Source: Branchiostoma floridae
Taxonomy: Eukaryota; Chordata; Leptocardii; Amphioxiformes; Branchiostomatidae
DNA: 64,000 bases
NCBI RefSeq assembly: GCF_000003815.2
Contig: NC_049990.1
Coordinates: 18,224,873-18,288,872 of the forward strand
Direction of reading: 5' to 3'
Positions 43,821-55,849 of the stretch are shown in pieces. Each line of letters starts with the position of its first letter. The stretch's first letter is position 1. The notes under the pieces were generated by a model, which had not been told where the DNA came from, did no database searches, and was given only the letters and a program-made list of their open reading frames with translations. Made by a program: the position numbers and the translations under genes.

Positions 43821-45162
43821 ATTCTCGTCCAAAGTTTGAAAGGAAATCGGCGACTGCAGTTCCAAACAAGCCGCTAGGGGGTCTAAACTTATAGTACTTA
43901 CTCTCTGCCCCAAGGGCTATCTACCACTCAAAAATCATAACCATGGCATGTCCAGAACACGAGATATCAAAAATTGAGGTTCTGCTGCAGTACCTTAGCA
44001 AGCCGCTAGGGGGCCCATTATCGAACTTGACCTTCGTTTTCCCGACCCCTATCCACCTACCAAATATCATCGGGATCCATCCAAGGCTTCTCGAGTTATG
44101 CTGTTAACAGACAGACAGCACGATGGTCAAATTTGGCCGAAAAGTTTCCATTCGAACCCAGAGTATCGGGTTACCGGGGCTCCCGCGCGGTCCCCGCGGA
44201 GGGCTGACGGTGACTAAAACATCTTCTAAAATATCGTGATAGTTTGAAAAACAACCTCTCGCACGTGCCTCGTCGATATTAAATGAAAACTAGCAGTGTG
44301 TACACGTCAAGTCTTACCGTGTACGTGTGCTACACAGTTTTGTCTCAATGTCTTCTGAAATGTGCATAGTTGGTTGATTTAGAAAGGGTGTTCGGTGGGC
44401 CAAAAAAACAAATACCATATTTAGATTGGTCCTAAATTTGACTGAAAATCCAAATCTTTTATTTCATATAGGTAATGATATTAAGATCAAACTTTCCGTC
44501 TTAGGGATTTTTCAACTTCTACTTAAAACTATTTTTACAGCCAATATAAGGTCGAAAAATCGTCATTTTTTCAAGTTTTCACACTCAAAGACTCGTATTT
44601 CAAAATTGCCTCCATGTTCCAAAAATCCCTAAGACACAAAGCTGGAGATATTAGTTGTCGACAATATAAGTCCTGAAAGAGTTGATTTGCACGCGTTTTG
44701 CAAGCGATCTAAATACCATGTTTGGTCCTATGTCGAGTCGCACTGATAGTGACATAGAGTAATTGATACCGCCGTAAACAAGTGTTGTAACATTCAAGGT
44801 CACCAATAATGACGCCAGCAGCTTTGTTACATGTCACATGTTCCAAACTAAGCGGCAGCAAAACTAAGATTGCCAAATAACGGTTTATATTTGTGAAAAT
44901 GTTTGTTTTTCTTCTGACACACGGCACCCGAGAAAATGAGGGTGTTTTCTGCGTGTTTACTGTAACAACCTGCGGGTGACCTAGGATGACCCCAAATAGA
45001 ACGTCCGTTCTGTTCGATCACGCCAGCGTTCTGTTCGATGGAACATGATTCGTGTTCTAAATCCCCACATAGAAGTCTGGAAATTTTGGGGCCAAATTTT
45101 ACCATCGTGCAGACAGACTCACAAGCCTAAAACATAACCTTAGCCATTCTGGCAAAGGTAAT
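43326..45162. mobile_element. long inverted repeat element, right arm split by a hAT-like insertion
   Basis: The left arm 43326-43474 starts ACCTTTGCCAGAATCAATGG and includes GTCTGTCTGTTAACAGCATA and GGTGGATAGGGGTCGGG. The right arm is 44014-44116 plus 45119-45160, ending CATTCTGGCAAAGGT. The arms are about 145 bp and highly similar. The sequence between has CCGCTAGGGGG twice (about 43871, 44002). Fragments of this family lie near 1.3, 19.2, 21.2, 30.2 and 53.8 kb. Confidence 0.75.
44109..45118. mobile_element. 994-bp hAT-like element with 8-bp target duplication
   Basis: The element 44117-45110 has ends AGCACGATGGTCAAATTTGG and the imperfect inverse CCAAATTTTACCATCGTGC. AGACAGAC flanks both sides (44109-44116, 45111-45118). 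The intact left arm of the host repeat shows the uninterrupted site with a single copy, which confirms the boundaries. Near the right end GTTCTGTTCGAT is repeated. The longest frame is about 85 codons and no transposase is recognised. Confidence 0.85.
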
Positions 45163-45576
45163 AAATAAGAAATAATTGATACCATCAAACAAGTAGTTAC
45201 ACAAAATATGGTCTTAAATGTATGTTATTTTATGAAAAAAATGTAACCTTTATATGCATGCTTTAAGACATGCTTAAAGCTGAGGTGCATCCAGTGAAAT
45301 GCCTCACTTGCAAAACCTTGCTGTTTATATAATATTAAAATATTACTTTGAAAAAAAAGACTAGAAAAGAACTGCATGATTCTTCCTTCAATAGGGACAC
45401 ATAAGATATAATTTTCAATTTGAACTGAATAATTTTGAAAACTAGTCTAAGAATTTATTACTATTAGGGTATGTAATGATAATCTTTTAACAGCCAGGTG
45501 TAGACTGTATTCATTGCAGAATACTGAATTGTTTAAATGATTGTAGAATTCTGTTTTTCTCTTGTCATTAAAGTAA
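45163..45576. other. no recognised feature
   Basis: AT-rich; nothing recognised. Confidence 0.35.
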
Positions 45577-46320
45577 GACCTTTGACATCAGTGGCCACTT
45601 TGCTAAATAGGAGGTCATACGAGCGATCGCTGTTGTTGTTTATATCCGGGGTATTGGACGGTTGTTGCCTACCAGGACGTCAGTAGATTGGATCAAAAAT
45701 TGATATTCAAATTAGCGGCTCAAATTACTGGTTATGTAAATCAATCTTTTTCCAAACACCTGCTCTTTGCCTACCACTGTGTCACCGTGACATCATTGCG
45801 ATCGCTCGTATGGGTAGCAAAACTTAAAGTCTTGTGTTACCTCCTAGCAAAGGAATGAAAAAGTAGTTGGAAAATAGAAAAGAAAATTATGTCTGTGAAA
45901 ACCTTTGACACCTGTGGCCATTTCCCTGAATAGGAGGTTATAGGTTGTGAAATCTTAGGGCTAGTGTGAACCCCCAGCAAAATTGTAAAAAAAAGTACTT
46001 GGAAGAACAGAGGAAGAATATGATGTAGAGTTTTCTTTTCCATTAAAGACCTTTGACATCTGTGGCCTATTTTGCTGAATAGGAGGTCATGGGTGGTAAA
46101 ATTTAAGAGCTTCCCTGCACAGGGGTGAAAAGGTAGTTATAAGAACAGAAGAAGAAAAGTATGTAGAGTTTTTTTGTCATTGAAGACCTCTGACATCTGT
46201 GGCCATTTTTGCTGAATAGGAGGTTATGGGTAGTAAAATTTAAGGGCTGGCGTGGCTTCCCTGCACAGGAGTAAAGAGGTAGCTCGAAGAACAGACGGTC
46301 GTAAAACGGTCCCCTCAGTC
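45577..46320. repeat. tandem array of about 140-bp units, four copies
   Basis: ACCTTTGACATCTGTGGCC-type starts occur at 45577, 45901, 46049 and 46186. They are followed by GAATAGGAGGTCAT, GGGTGGTAAAATTTAAG, CCCTGCACAGG and GAAGAACAGA. The first unit is interrupted by the MITE at 45619-45809. Confidence 0.85.
45617..45811. mobile_element. 191-bp MITE with GAGCGATCGC ends inserted in a tandem repeat
   Basis: The insert 45619-45809 starts ACGAGCGATCGC and ends with the exact inverse GCGATCGCTCGT. Neighbouring units read AGGTCATGGGT; here AT is present on both sides of the insert (AGGTCAT-insert-ATGGGT). The implied target duplication is 2 bp, AT. It has no coding capacity. Confidence 0.8.
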
Positions 46321-47599
46321 ATGTCATTGAAACCATGATTTGCCACTTAAAAGATGTAAAGGGATGGAGGACTGGATAAAAAGAAACAGCACAGCAGTTA
46401 AGTGTTGTTGGGAAATAGAAATTCAATATGATGACCTACGAGGGTGCGTGCAGAACTGCGGATTTGGCGAGGTAAAAGATGACGCGGTCGTAACTCATAT
46501 AGCTTAGAATGAGACGGCTCTTCCAATGGGATAGTATACTGTGTACCAAGTCTTAGATTTTCTACTACCATATTGCTCACCAGGGAAGGGAGTAGAACAG
46601 AAATGGATTGCAGATATTTATGGATATGTAACGTGCTATGAAAGCTGCCTTTGTATTATTTGCAGAAATGTAGGTTAGATGTTTTCTTCCTTAGAAGCAT
46701 TGATCAGACCAAGGACCTTTTTCTTCTTGATCAGACAATTTTCAACATTGATAAGGATAATTCCATTGAATTATAAGTTGAGCAGGACATTTACTTACAC
46801 CTGTTTAGCTTGTTGGTTTAGATGATTATGACTTAACTATTGGAAGTCTAAGATGCCATTTTCTATCAGAAATTATTTTTCATTATCATTGGAAAGGCCA
46901 AAACCTGTCAAGGGAGCTGTTAATTTTTTTCTGTAAAAAAAGTATCTATTTATAATATTATTGATAGTGAAAAAGCCAGACTGTCATGTAGATAGCTATG
47001 AACTTGCAAAACCAGAAAATATGTAATTCTTTACGGATCTGCAAGGTGGTGCCATTAAACCAAAGTGTGTTAAGAGAGAACTTTAATGCTATCATCATAA
47101 TTTTCAAACTTTGGCCCTTTTTGTGTGATTAAAAAGAAACCATGATCTGACAGAACTTCCACACATTAAACCAAGTTGAGGTCAATTAGTTGAATAGTGT
47201 GTCATGTTACATACTTGATATGAAACAAATGTATGTACAAATGTATATATCTCCATATATATTGATTATTGTGATGTGTATAGCACTGACCACAGTATAA
47301 AATTTAGGTCAATTACATGTATTGGCAATGTGTTCAAATTTAGTGCTCAGATCATCTGGTACCTATGTGATGTTATTGCCTGTCTGATGAAATTTTGCCC
47401 ATAATTTGTACACTTAGTACACCAATAAAACAGTTGTTTCTGGCACAGTGCAATAAATAAGTAAAGGGTTATATTCACTTTGAGTTGAACAATGTTGCGA
47501 TAGCAAGCCTTTCTGAATGTATTAATCTAACCCATTGTACTTGTAAATTTAGCTGGAGTTACAGGATTAAGTACATTTGTACACTGAGTACGAAATCAA
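46321..47599. other. no recognised feature
   Basis: Nothing recognised in 1.3 kb. Confidence 0.35.
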
Positions 47600-47885
47600 T
47601 GCTCTAGCAGCAGTAGTCGTTTTGAATTCACTGATATGCTACTGGTCTTGTGCCTTTTGGAAAAGCATTGTACATGACTTTCCTTACTTCACTCAGGTGC
47701 AAATAAGTACCTAACTACAGTTAGGGATGTCCATGGGATAGGACATTGAATAGACTCCTGGTCCCATGTTTGAGGGAACCACACCTCGTACATGTTAAAG
47801 AACCCACCACACTTACCAAAAAGAGTAGGGTCCTTCCTGTTGTGAAAGGATCAAACCTTAATCTGGTCTCTGGGTTGACACCTTG
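47600..47885 (+). mobile_element. tRNA-derived SINE
   Basis: Body blocks CTTGTGCCTTTTGGAAAAGC, CTTCACTCAGGTGCAAATAA, ACAGTTAGGGATGTCC, AAAGAACCCACCACACTTAC and AGTAGGGTCCTTCCTG. The head is degraded. Confidence 0.75.
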
Positions 47886-47919
47886 ATATTCAACAGATAT
47901 TCACACAGTGATATTCACC

Positions 47920-48797
47920 TGTTAACATCTATTATCATAATACCGGTACATTTACGACGATTTCTCTAGCCATACTGTTTTGACAAATTGTCAACGCATC
48001 ATTTTCTCCAGTTACATGTTGCTGTTATAGGTTACCCTTGCCACTTCTTCTGTGTAACTTTTCTGCCACTCTTGTCCTGCTAAAAGCGTAATATTGTAAT
48101 TGTAACACGCCGCGGAATTACACGGCGAACGGGCGCGTGGTTGGGAGGGGGTAAAAAATACCGGTAGGAAGAAACACGGCACAATTAACTGCCGCTATGT
48201 ACCTTTATACATCCTCTGATGTTCCTTCCTTTTCTGTCAGTAAATGCATAAAACATAAACCTGCATGAGCATACAAAATGTCATGAGAAAACGGACGTAT
48301 ACTGTCAAGAATTTTCATTTAACTTCTGTCCGTCACAACCGCTATGACGTAACACTTTACTGCTAGCGTAGATATAAAAATGGCGGGAAAATGGCTGCGT
48401 ACGTTCAATTTTGCCCATTCAGTCGTAGATCCGGGCTATTATGCAACGGTTCTTCATACTTTTACATGAGTTGTAGGTCACCAACAGAAATTCAAGATTG
48501 TTGTTGAATCATGTTCGTCTTGTGCCGTGAGCATGTGTAATTATGATCTATAAATTTGGCAATGAATGTGACAGTGTGTTCGTCCCACGACGAGCTGCCT
48601 GTCCCGAAAAGGATACTGAAAACTTTTGGCCTTGTTGTCTTCGAATGCATTGTTATCGATGCTTTGTAAATGATGTATTGGACACCTAGATGTCTGAAGT
48701 GTGCACAGCTCAGAAATAATTATTGTTGCATGTGTTCCAGTATTTTTAATCTACCGGTATAAGTCTTACTACCGGTATTATGCCGATGCATGTTACA
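47920..48797. mobile_element. ACCGGT-ended TIR element, uninterrupted relative of 11591-14662
   Basis: Ends TGTTAACATCTATTATCATA plus ATACCGGT, and the inverse ending CGATGCATGTTACA. In reverse orientation it is colinear with 11591-12040 and 14344-14662, sharing CATTCGAAGACAACAAGGCC, AATAGCCCGGATCTACG and GGTACATAGCGGCAG. It has about 130 bp extra near 48480-48600 and lacks the 2.3-kb insert. Non-coding. Confidence 0.8.
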
Positions 48798-50358
48798 TTA
48801 ATTCTTCCACTAATGTGATAAATCTCACTGAATAAATTTTAAATTTTAAGCAGTGCTCTAAGTCCTTAACTGGTTGCTTGCAGGTGTAACAAGAATGTCC
48901 TATGATACTTTTAAAAAAAAAAATGGTATGCTACATAGACAGCATTATCAATTCAGAATGTGCCAGTGGGAGATTTGGTCATAAATTTGCAATATCCTAT
49001 TTGCTATCAAATTATCCGCATTTTGTGTAAACTCAAGATACATACAGTCATGCAGTATGCACAATGTACATGTATCTAACATTGTTATCCATGAGCCCTT
49101 GAGTTTTAAATACTGTGAATAAAGAGCTCATGCAGCTTTGGCTAGCCGGGAGCAAGGCCATGTCAATGTTGTCTACATCAGCATACTGAACTATACCTAC
49201 TTGTACCTCCAGGAAAACTTATCCATTTTCATTCTCATTGCTTAGCTTTTATCACAAGTTTTCACCCTGCTTCCTAATCCCAGACCTTTGTGCATTAGTA
49301 AGCATGTTGATTTGTGGCAATCGAGTTGTGAGACGATAATGCTACCTTCGGCAATATCACTCAAACAGATAGGCTTCATTTCCAAAGCAGCATGGGAAAA
49401 CAAAAAGCTCTAATCTTGAACAGGAAGTTTCCAAGCTGCCGCTGCCTTTAAAGCGATTAAACTGCTTCGGTCCCGGCAGTTTTGATTACTACTACGATAT
49501 CTCCGGCGTGCCCTTCCATCCTCATTTCCGTTCCCCCCTCCCTCAACAAAGGGAGATAATCAAATCTCGTAGCCTGTTTCTGTGTCTATTTCCTCATATG
49601 AGGCTGGAATGGGACGGCGGTCATTACACACCCCACTTTGTTCCTGACCTTGACGCGACCTCTGCAGCAGGTGATGCATCCTGGGCACACCTTTTCCATC
49701 CATTACGACGGTTTACGCTCCCCCGGTGGGTGCTTCCCCTTCGCATGACCCTTGATACAGTACGTTTTTGTCTCCAGCACATGCCCTACCAATAAAAGAA
49801 GCAGCCTGGTTCACGTTTTGGATCACCTGTTAGCAGTGGACACTAATACAATGGTTATCTTTCTGACAGCTAGCTCACTCATTGAACATTCTGGTGCTAT
49901 ATCATCAGTTGAGTGGTCATTTTTTTGCCTGGTATTTTGCTGATGCCAGGCAGTTTACAAACATCATCTTGCTAAGTCTGCTTTTTTCTCTGTCAATGAT
50001 TGTAAACATTGGTCATTGTGGAGAATATGAACACATTATTGTTGTTGTTGCTACATCTACACAATGTAACTTCATTAGAGCTTAATGATTGATACAATTG
50101 GATACTAGTACATGTAGTAGCTTACTTTTGTGATGTGAAAAAAATCCTTCAAAAGCACAGTTTCAGCTTACCGAATCATTGGCTGTACAACAATACAGTT
50201 AGGCTGAAAGTTACTGACTTGGTGTTACATGTAACAGGTTCCTCACTGTACGGAGTTAGTTGTTTGAAGTGCTTTAGCAGTACAATGTAAATGGACACAC
50301 GGAATGCATGTGTGCTCTAAAAGCTTACTGCAATACCCATGCATGATGTCCATTATGA

Positions 50359-50360
<2 letters not shown>
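48798..50360. other. mostly unassigned
   Basis: A slightly GC-richer patch at 49490-49760 holds a 95-codon plus frame with no recognisable domain. No repeats noted. Confidence 0.35.

Positions 50361-50411
<51 letters not shown>
50361..50411. repeat. GT dinucleotide microsatellite, about 25 units
   Basis: Uninterrupted GT run, followed by further alternating purine-pyrimidine sequence (GCGTGCATGCGTGCGTGTG). Such tracts can adopt Z-DNA and vary in length. Confidence 0.95.
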
Positions 50412-50413
<2 letters not shown>

Positions 50414-50640
50414 CGTGCATGCGTGCGTGTGTTGCCTGATAAGTTCATAATGTAGGCACCTTCGGGCTTGTGAGATAATGGTAGTGCTGTTAACATTATC
50501 ATGACCATAGGCAGCATAGGGAGTGGCCCTATGCTCTGTGAATTATAGGCAATTGTTCTCTCAGTATTCTCAACAGAGTATTGACCGCACCAGTAGGATT
50601 ACTCGGATGTAAGTAAGAAGAATGCACAAGTGTTACCATT
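50412..50640. other. no recognised feature
   Basis: Nothing recognised. Confidence 0.35.
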
Positions 50641-50840
50641 TATTTTTATCGTCTGCCATCTATGTCTCTGTCGGCGCTGCGTGCCAAGTCACAGACGCGA
50701 CGTTCGTGACTCGCGAGTGCCGCGTAACGTGTTTGGATGTGGCCGAAGAGCGCTGCGCGCTGGTATCCAATACGAGCCGGTTGGTGAATCTTTTGAGATA
50801 GCGATGCAGCTGGAAAAATCCGAGAGGGCCTGAGATGATC
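50641..50840 (+). other. CpG-rich island, possibly an exon
   Basis: About 170 bp are clearly GC- and CpG-rich inside AT-rich DNA. One plus frame (about 50666-50800) has GC-biased third positions and reads VTDATFVTRECRVTCLDV and AEERCALVSNTSR with several cysteines. A second frame of 67 codons also spans it. I see no convincing acceptor and donor pair and no known domain. It may be a small exon, a CpG-rich repeat or a regulatory island. Confidence 0.2.
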
Positions 50841-51930
50841 TTGTTCCTCCTCGCCACTAATTCTCTGGGCTGGCTGCCATATTCTTCTTCCTGTTTCAGG
50901 ATGGTATATAGGATTGTGTTCTTCCGTTATGGTAGCAACAGACTCTCAGTTAGAGGGTTGCCCTTTGTTTTTAACTTTGTTCTGCCATATAATGATGGGG
51001 AGGCATCTTAATCCATCATCGTTTTGATATAAGGTGACAGTGCACTGTATAAAATTGTACCTGTGCCAATCTTTGTGGCTGTCCTGTTTGCTATACAAAG
51101 TCAAGGAATAACACATGACAGAGATGTTATGATTGAAAAACCATACCAGTATATCCAAGTGTTCATTCAACCAAACCGAAAGTATCACTCTGTTTTTTAT
51201 ATATATATAGAAGCCACAAAGACTTATCCCAACTTCCCCACATTCACAGACGAACAGAAAGCCACTTTTCTTGAAATCGCAGAACCCACAAATTGTAGAA
51301 AAGGTGGGGCTTTTCGTCTCCCTCTGCTTCCAAAAAAGAAGTCAAACCCAACCTGTTTAGAAGTAGCTAACACTAGTGTTAGAGTAGAATATTGTTTATG
51401 ACTGTCCATTGTCACTTGTATATCTCCTATGTTTTTACCATGTACTTGCAATTAGCCCTCTGGCATGAACTTGCAAATGAAGTTCTTATATTATGAGAAT
51501 TTGCACCTGGAAAGATTTCTGTTGGCAAAGTTGCAGATAAGTGGAAAAATTATATGTCTTCGACTGTAGAATTCTTTCAAGGTGGTCACTACAGGTCAGA
51601 TCTAGCCTTGTGCATAAAGATGCTAAAACAATGTTATTTTTGAGCTGCTGTCAAGTGGCACTAGTGCAAGTTTTGTTATTGAGGCCATGCCATAACGTAG
51701 TATGATCCAGTCACCAGAGCTTTTTTATGGCCTCCCTTGCTAGCTTTCCTGTCATTGGAGCAGTATCTTAATGGCGTCCATAACTTTAATGCTTCCTTTC
51801 ACTCACTCACACATACACACTCACTCACTATCCGGTTCATCGTCTGTTTTCCGCATCTCACGAGGAACAGCAAGTGCAATGGCATTGCATCATACTGTTT
51901 TGTTGTGTAATGGGAAATGTACAGGTTGAT
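50841..51930. other. no recognised feature
   Basis: The 112-codon plus frame at 51063-51401 has no recognisable domain and reads through an ATATATATAT stretch; treated as chance. Confidence 0.3.
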
Positions 51931-52149
51931 TTAACGCTAGTTCACCTTTATTCGTTGGGTAACCTATGTTCGTTGTTTAAAAAACAAGGTAATATATTAC
52001 AGCATCAATTCAACAGACGTTCCAAATTGCAAGATATCCAATATACGGTTTGAAACCACCGTCTGTTAACTTACTATCCCCAGATACCTAAATTTTTCTA
52101 TTAACAACGGATATAGGTTAACCCGCGGATATAGGTGAACTAGTGTTAT
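51931..52149. mobile_element. GTTCACC palindromic MITE, full length
   Basis: Left ACGCTAGTTCACCTTTATTC, right GCGGATATAGGTGAACTAGTGT, with TA on both sides. The inner palindrome includes TTGAAACCACCGTCTGTTAA. Confidence 0.85.
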
Positions 52150-52406
52150 AAGGAATACTGGTTAAGTTATAAGGAATGACACTGGACTTGGTGGTTGCCA
52201 GGTTTGAAGAATTTGAAATTTTCATGGAAAACTGCCAAGGCTGAAGGATGCAGCTGTAGATATCTGAAGCTTTTCAAGAACAACTAACAAATTACCTTTT
52301 AAGATAACTTACTAAGTTCAAAAGGGATTTTGGTCTTTAGTTGCAGCTGGAAAAGAACACAAACTAATGTAGGAGAGTTTAATACTATAATAAAGAATTT
52401 GAATAG
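52150..52406. other. spacer between two MITEs
   Basis: AT-rich; nothing recognised. Confidence 0.35.
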
Positions 52407-52585
52407 TAATGCTAGTTCACCTTTATCCGTGGGATAACCTATATGTGTTGTTTTTAAAGCTCAATCAGAATAGTTAGGGATGTCAAGACTTAATCGACGG
52501 ATGAATGTCATATCATGTCAACTGCAATATTTTGAAAATATGCATCAGATAAAGCTTATCCCACAGATATAGGTGAACTAGCAAC
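52407..52585. mobile_element. GTTCACC palindromic MITE, internally shortened
   Basis: Left ATGCTAGTTCACCTTTATCC, right CACAGATATAGGTGAACTAG. The right inner arm is mostly missing. Confidence 0.75.
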
Positions 52586-53536
52586 ATGAGGAAATAAAAA
52601 TAAATCAATTAATTGTCAGTAACGGGGAAGTTACATTTAGTTGGTATACACTTTTTTGGTCAAATGTAAACCAACAGTTTTCGCCAGACATTTGCTGAAT
52701 TTCAACTTACAATACGAACAACTGAGTTGCAGCTTGTAATGATTTCCTACTTTTACTATAATGTTATGTACAAGGATGTCAGAATTCCAAATATGCTTCT
52801 ATACCTTAAAGTTTATCAACTTGGTGAGAATTGTGAGATAAAGAGCCCCTTTGTTGCCTCCAATTCACTCAAAAGTCCAACCACTTGTTGCTCTGACCTA
52901 TCTACACCTACGGATTCTAAAAAGTCCTTTATATTTGTTGCAGTTCTGTTAACAAACTGATAAGCCAAGAAAAGCTGGCTAAAACCTTTTAGCTTCCTTA
53001 TCATAAAGTTTCTCTGTCTCCATTTTAAGAGCCCAGAGGACAAGTGAAGGAACTTAGTGGTACATGTAGTTAATTAATCCTTCTCCCTACCTACTGGGGA
53101 CGGGGATGTTTGTGACAAACGTTTTTATCAAGTCCAGAGGGATTGTCGACAATATCCACGCATGCTACCAGGCATTCACTGATGGGGAAGTAATGCCAAT
53201 TCATCAACAGTCTCTCTGAAAGTCATCTATCAACTCTTCCCCACTATGACTGGCTCCTGGCTCCAGCTATCAGTTTGACATTCAGGGGCAATTTTACCTT
53301 GCAAGTTCGTATGTAAAACTTGCTTTGATGAAGATTGGTGGCAAACCATTACGTCAAGTTTGACTTTTCTCCTTTTTGTCATCCAGAGTAATACATAATT
53401 TTTCACGTATCGTTCTTATAACACAGGTGGCTAGTTTGTTCGGTTATTATGAGTGATCTTTGAACTCTTGTTGTTAACTCGATGAATAGCTAAGCTGCAA
53501 GAAAGTGTGAAGAATTCTGCAAGAACAGATTCAGCC
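52586..53536. other. no recognised feature
   Basis: Nothing recognised. Confidence 0.35.
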
Positions 53537-53665
53537 GTATGGGTGGCACGCTAAGTCTTACACATGCATGTATCCTGATTTGAAGGTTAGGAGTTCAATC
53601 CCTACTTGGGGTATTACTGTGAAATCTCTGAACAGAACCATTTGCCCTTGTGCAATCAGTGTATT
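53537..53665 (+). repeat. possible degraded tRNA-derived SINE head
   Basis: ATGGGTGGCACGCTAAG and the box B-like GGAGTTCAATCCC (about 53588-53600) are in the right order and spacing, followed by TTTGCCCTTGTGCAATC. The body match to the SINE family is weak. Confidence 0.3.
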
Positions 53666-54541
53666 CAGCTGTTAAAATACGATATTCCTCTCGTTCCTTC
53701 CAGTATGACCCTAGCATGCATTGTTAGAACCAATGAAAATAGGATTCTGTGAGGGAGGGGCGCTCAAAGTTTCCTCTGCATAAGAAACAAGATACCAAAA
53801 CTGAAAGTTCTGCTGCAGTACCAAGGGAGTTGATAATCTAGATCAATTTAAAAATTCTTACCAATGTTTCAAATATTACAAAGACCTGTCCACAACTTTT
53901 GACGTTGTGCTGTTAATATACTCACAGACATTTAACCATCTTGGTAAATATAACTACGATTAATAGCAATATGCAACATGCGCAGTTACTTTTGAATGCG
54001 AAACCTCACGGCAGACATCCTATGAATAATAATATTGACAGATGACTCGTGACTTGGAGGGGTCAAATCTTCAGAATAGCCCGTCAGACTGTCGCTCATC
54101 CAACAGCTTAGATATAGGTTACAGCCCCAGGCAGCGGACATCCATTTCGGGGACTATTCATATAAATAGGGAATCCCAATGTTCTGCATGAGTTCAGTTT
54201 CATTTCATGCACAGAGCATATAAAACTGCCGCCGATGTTTTCATGGCTATTTATGTCACCAGACAGACCATAGACACATATGTCAAACAACTGTGCTAGG
54301 ACATATGGACACTGTTGTAACGTTACAGTGTGATGTATTTTATCTTAATAAAAGTGTACATGGATATATGGCAAGTGGATATTTTTGTTGTTTCATGATC
54401 AGAATTTCTTTGAGTTTTCCCATGCTTTGTTTTGTAATGTATTATTCTTCTGTCAAACCGTGCATTGACAGCTCTATTTGATAATAACAGTTACGTTTAA
54501 GCTATTAGCTTTTTCCTTTAGATTTTTCAAAAGTATAGTGG
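53666..54541. other. mostly unassigned
   Basis: A piece at about 53786-53825 (ACAAGATACCAAAACTGAAA, CTGCTGCAGTACC) belongs to the dispersed ACAGCATAACTC family. The rest is unrecognised. Confidence 0.4.
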
Positions 54542-54835
54542 CAATGCTACTTAGCCTTTACCCGCAGGGTAACCCATATAATTTTGAATATTTACTATAG
54601 GGATATCAAGTCAATGGATTGTAGTTTAAAATTGCAACTTTAAAAACATTCCAGTTTGAAACCACTGTCCATTGACTTGATATACCTAAATACCTAAGAA
54701 GTGTGGTGAACAATGACGGCCCGCCTCAGTATTAACTAAAACTGATGTGCGGTGAAGATGATGATGAAATAGCCCATTTCTAAAGAAAAACAGATATAGG
54801 TTAATTACCCCACAGATAAAGGTGAACTAGATGTA
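54542..54835. mobile_element. GTTCACC palindromic MITE with internal insertion
   Basis: Left ATGCTACTTAGCCTTTACCC, right CACAGATAAAGGTGAACTAG. The inner palindrome TCAATGGATTGTAG with CCACTGTCCATTGACTTGAT is intact. About 75 bp of unrelated sequence (about 54701-54780) sit in the right half. Confidence 0.75.
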
Positions 54836-55849
54836 AAGTTAGGTCAGTGTTCAATAATAAGGTCCTGTATGTGATTGCCATGGCTTAGGGCATTGTTGGT
54901 CATTCTACAAGTATTTGTCTTGATAGAAACCCTAGCTTATGCCATATCCCGCATGAAAAAAATAGGCTTTTTGCCAGTGAAAGAGCATATTATTTTCTGT
55001 CATATTGTTCTTCTAGGATCCATCCAGATTGAAAACATGTTCTATCATTTTCTATGAGCCGTCAGTGTATCAATTTTTAATTCCTCTTCATGTGTTTGTA
55101 TTACAAATGAATCTTTTATTGACCAAGTAATCAATAAATCAATTGGTGGACTTCCGTCCTTGCTCAAAAAGTTGATATTTTCCCTCGGGGGACAAGTGAG
55201 TTGTCCGGCACCACTGGAGAAAAAATGAACTCGGAAACAATCTTCTATTACATTTGTGCCATACCTTAATTGAATGAAAGTAAAGTCTATAGACTCTTAC
55301 TGTATCCATGTGACATTATTAGTGTGTATTCTGTCATATTGTGTCCTATTTTACATATCGCATTTACATATTTTTATGATGAACAAGTACAGGTCTCCTT
55401 ACACCATAGAGGAACAGTCTGAGTGCTGAGAGATAACAAGAGGACATTTCATTTTAAATCATGCCAAATAGAACACAAAGATGATGAGTAAGATTATGCA
55501 AATAGGCACCACAACATGACAGACAGTGCTATTGCTGTGACAGAATCTTTATTGATATCAAAACTCTGTTCATTGATATGAAAATTTAGATAACCGTAGA
55601 GACCATCCACACCTTTGATAATCTAATCAAACTGACTTCTAGTTGGATAAACTCAGATGTTTGACATTGGGGAATCCCTTGCAGTCCCAAACTTAAGCCT
55701 CTCCAAACTGACTTCTGCCGTAACCAATGCAGAAACGAATTCATAGCAGGGAGATTTAAAGGTTACTTTACAAAGGCCAGGAGTATAAAGATATCCTTAC
55801 ACCATCATTTAATATGCAGTATAGGGAAAGTCTCTTCAATAGACAAATC
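54836..55849. other. no recognised feature
   Basis: Nothing recognised. Confidence 0.35.

Noticed and set aside
51063-51401. 112-codon plus frame
   Set aside because: It crosses an AT dinucleotide tract and has no recognisable domain or splice context.
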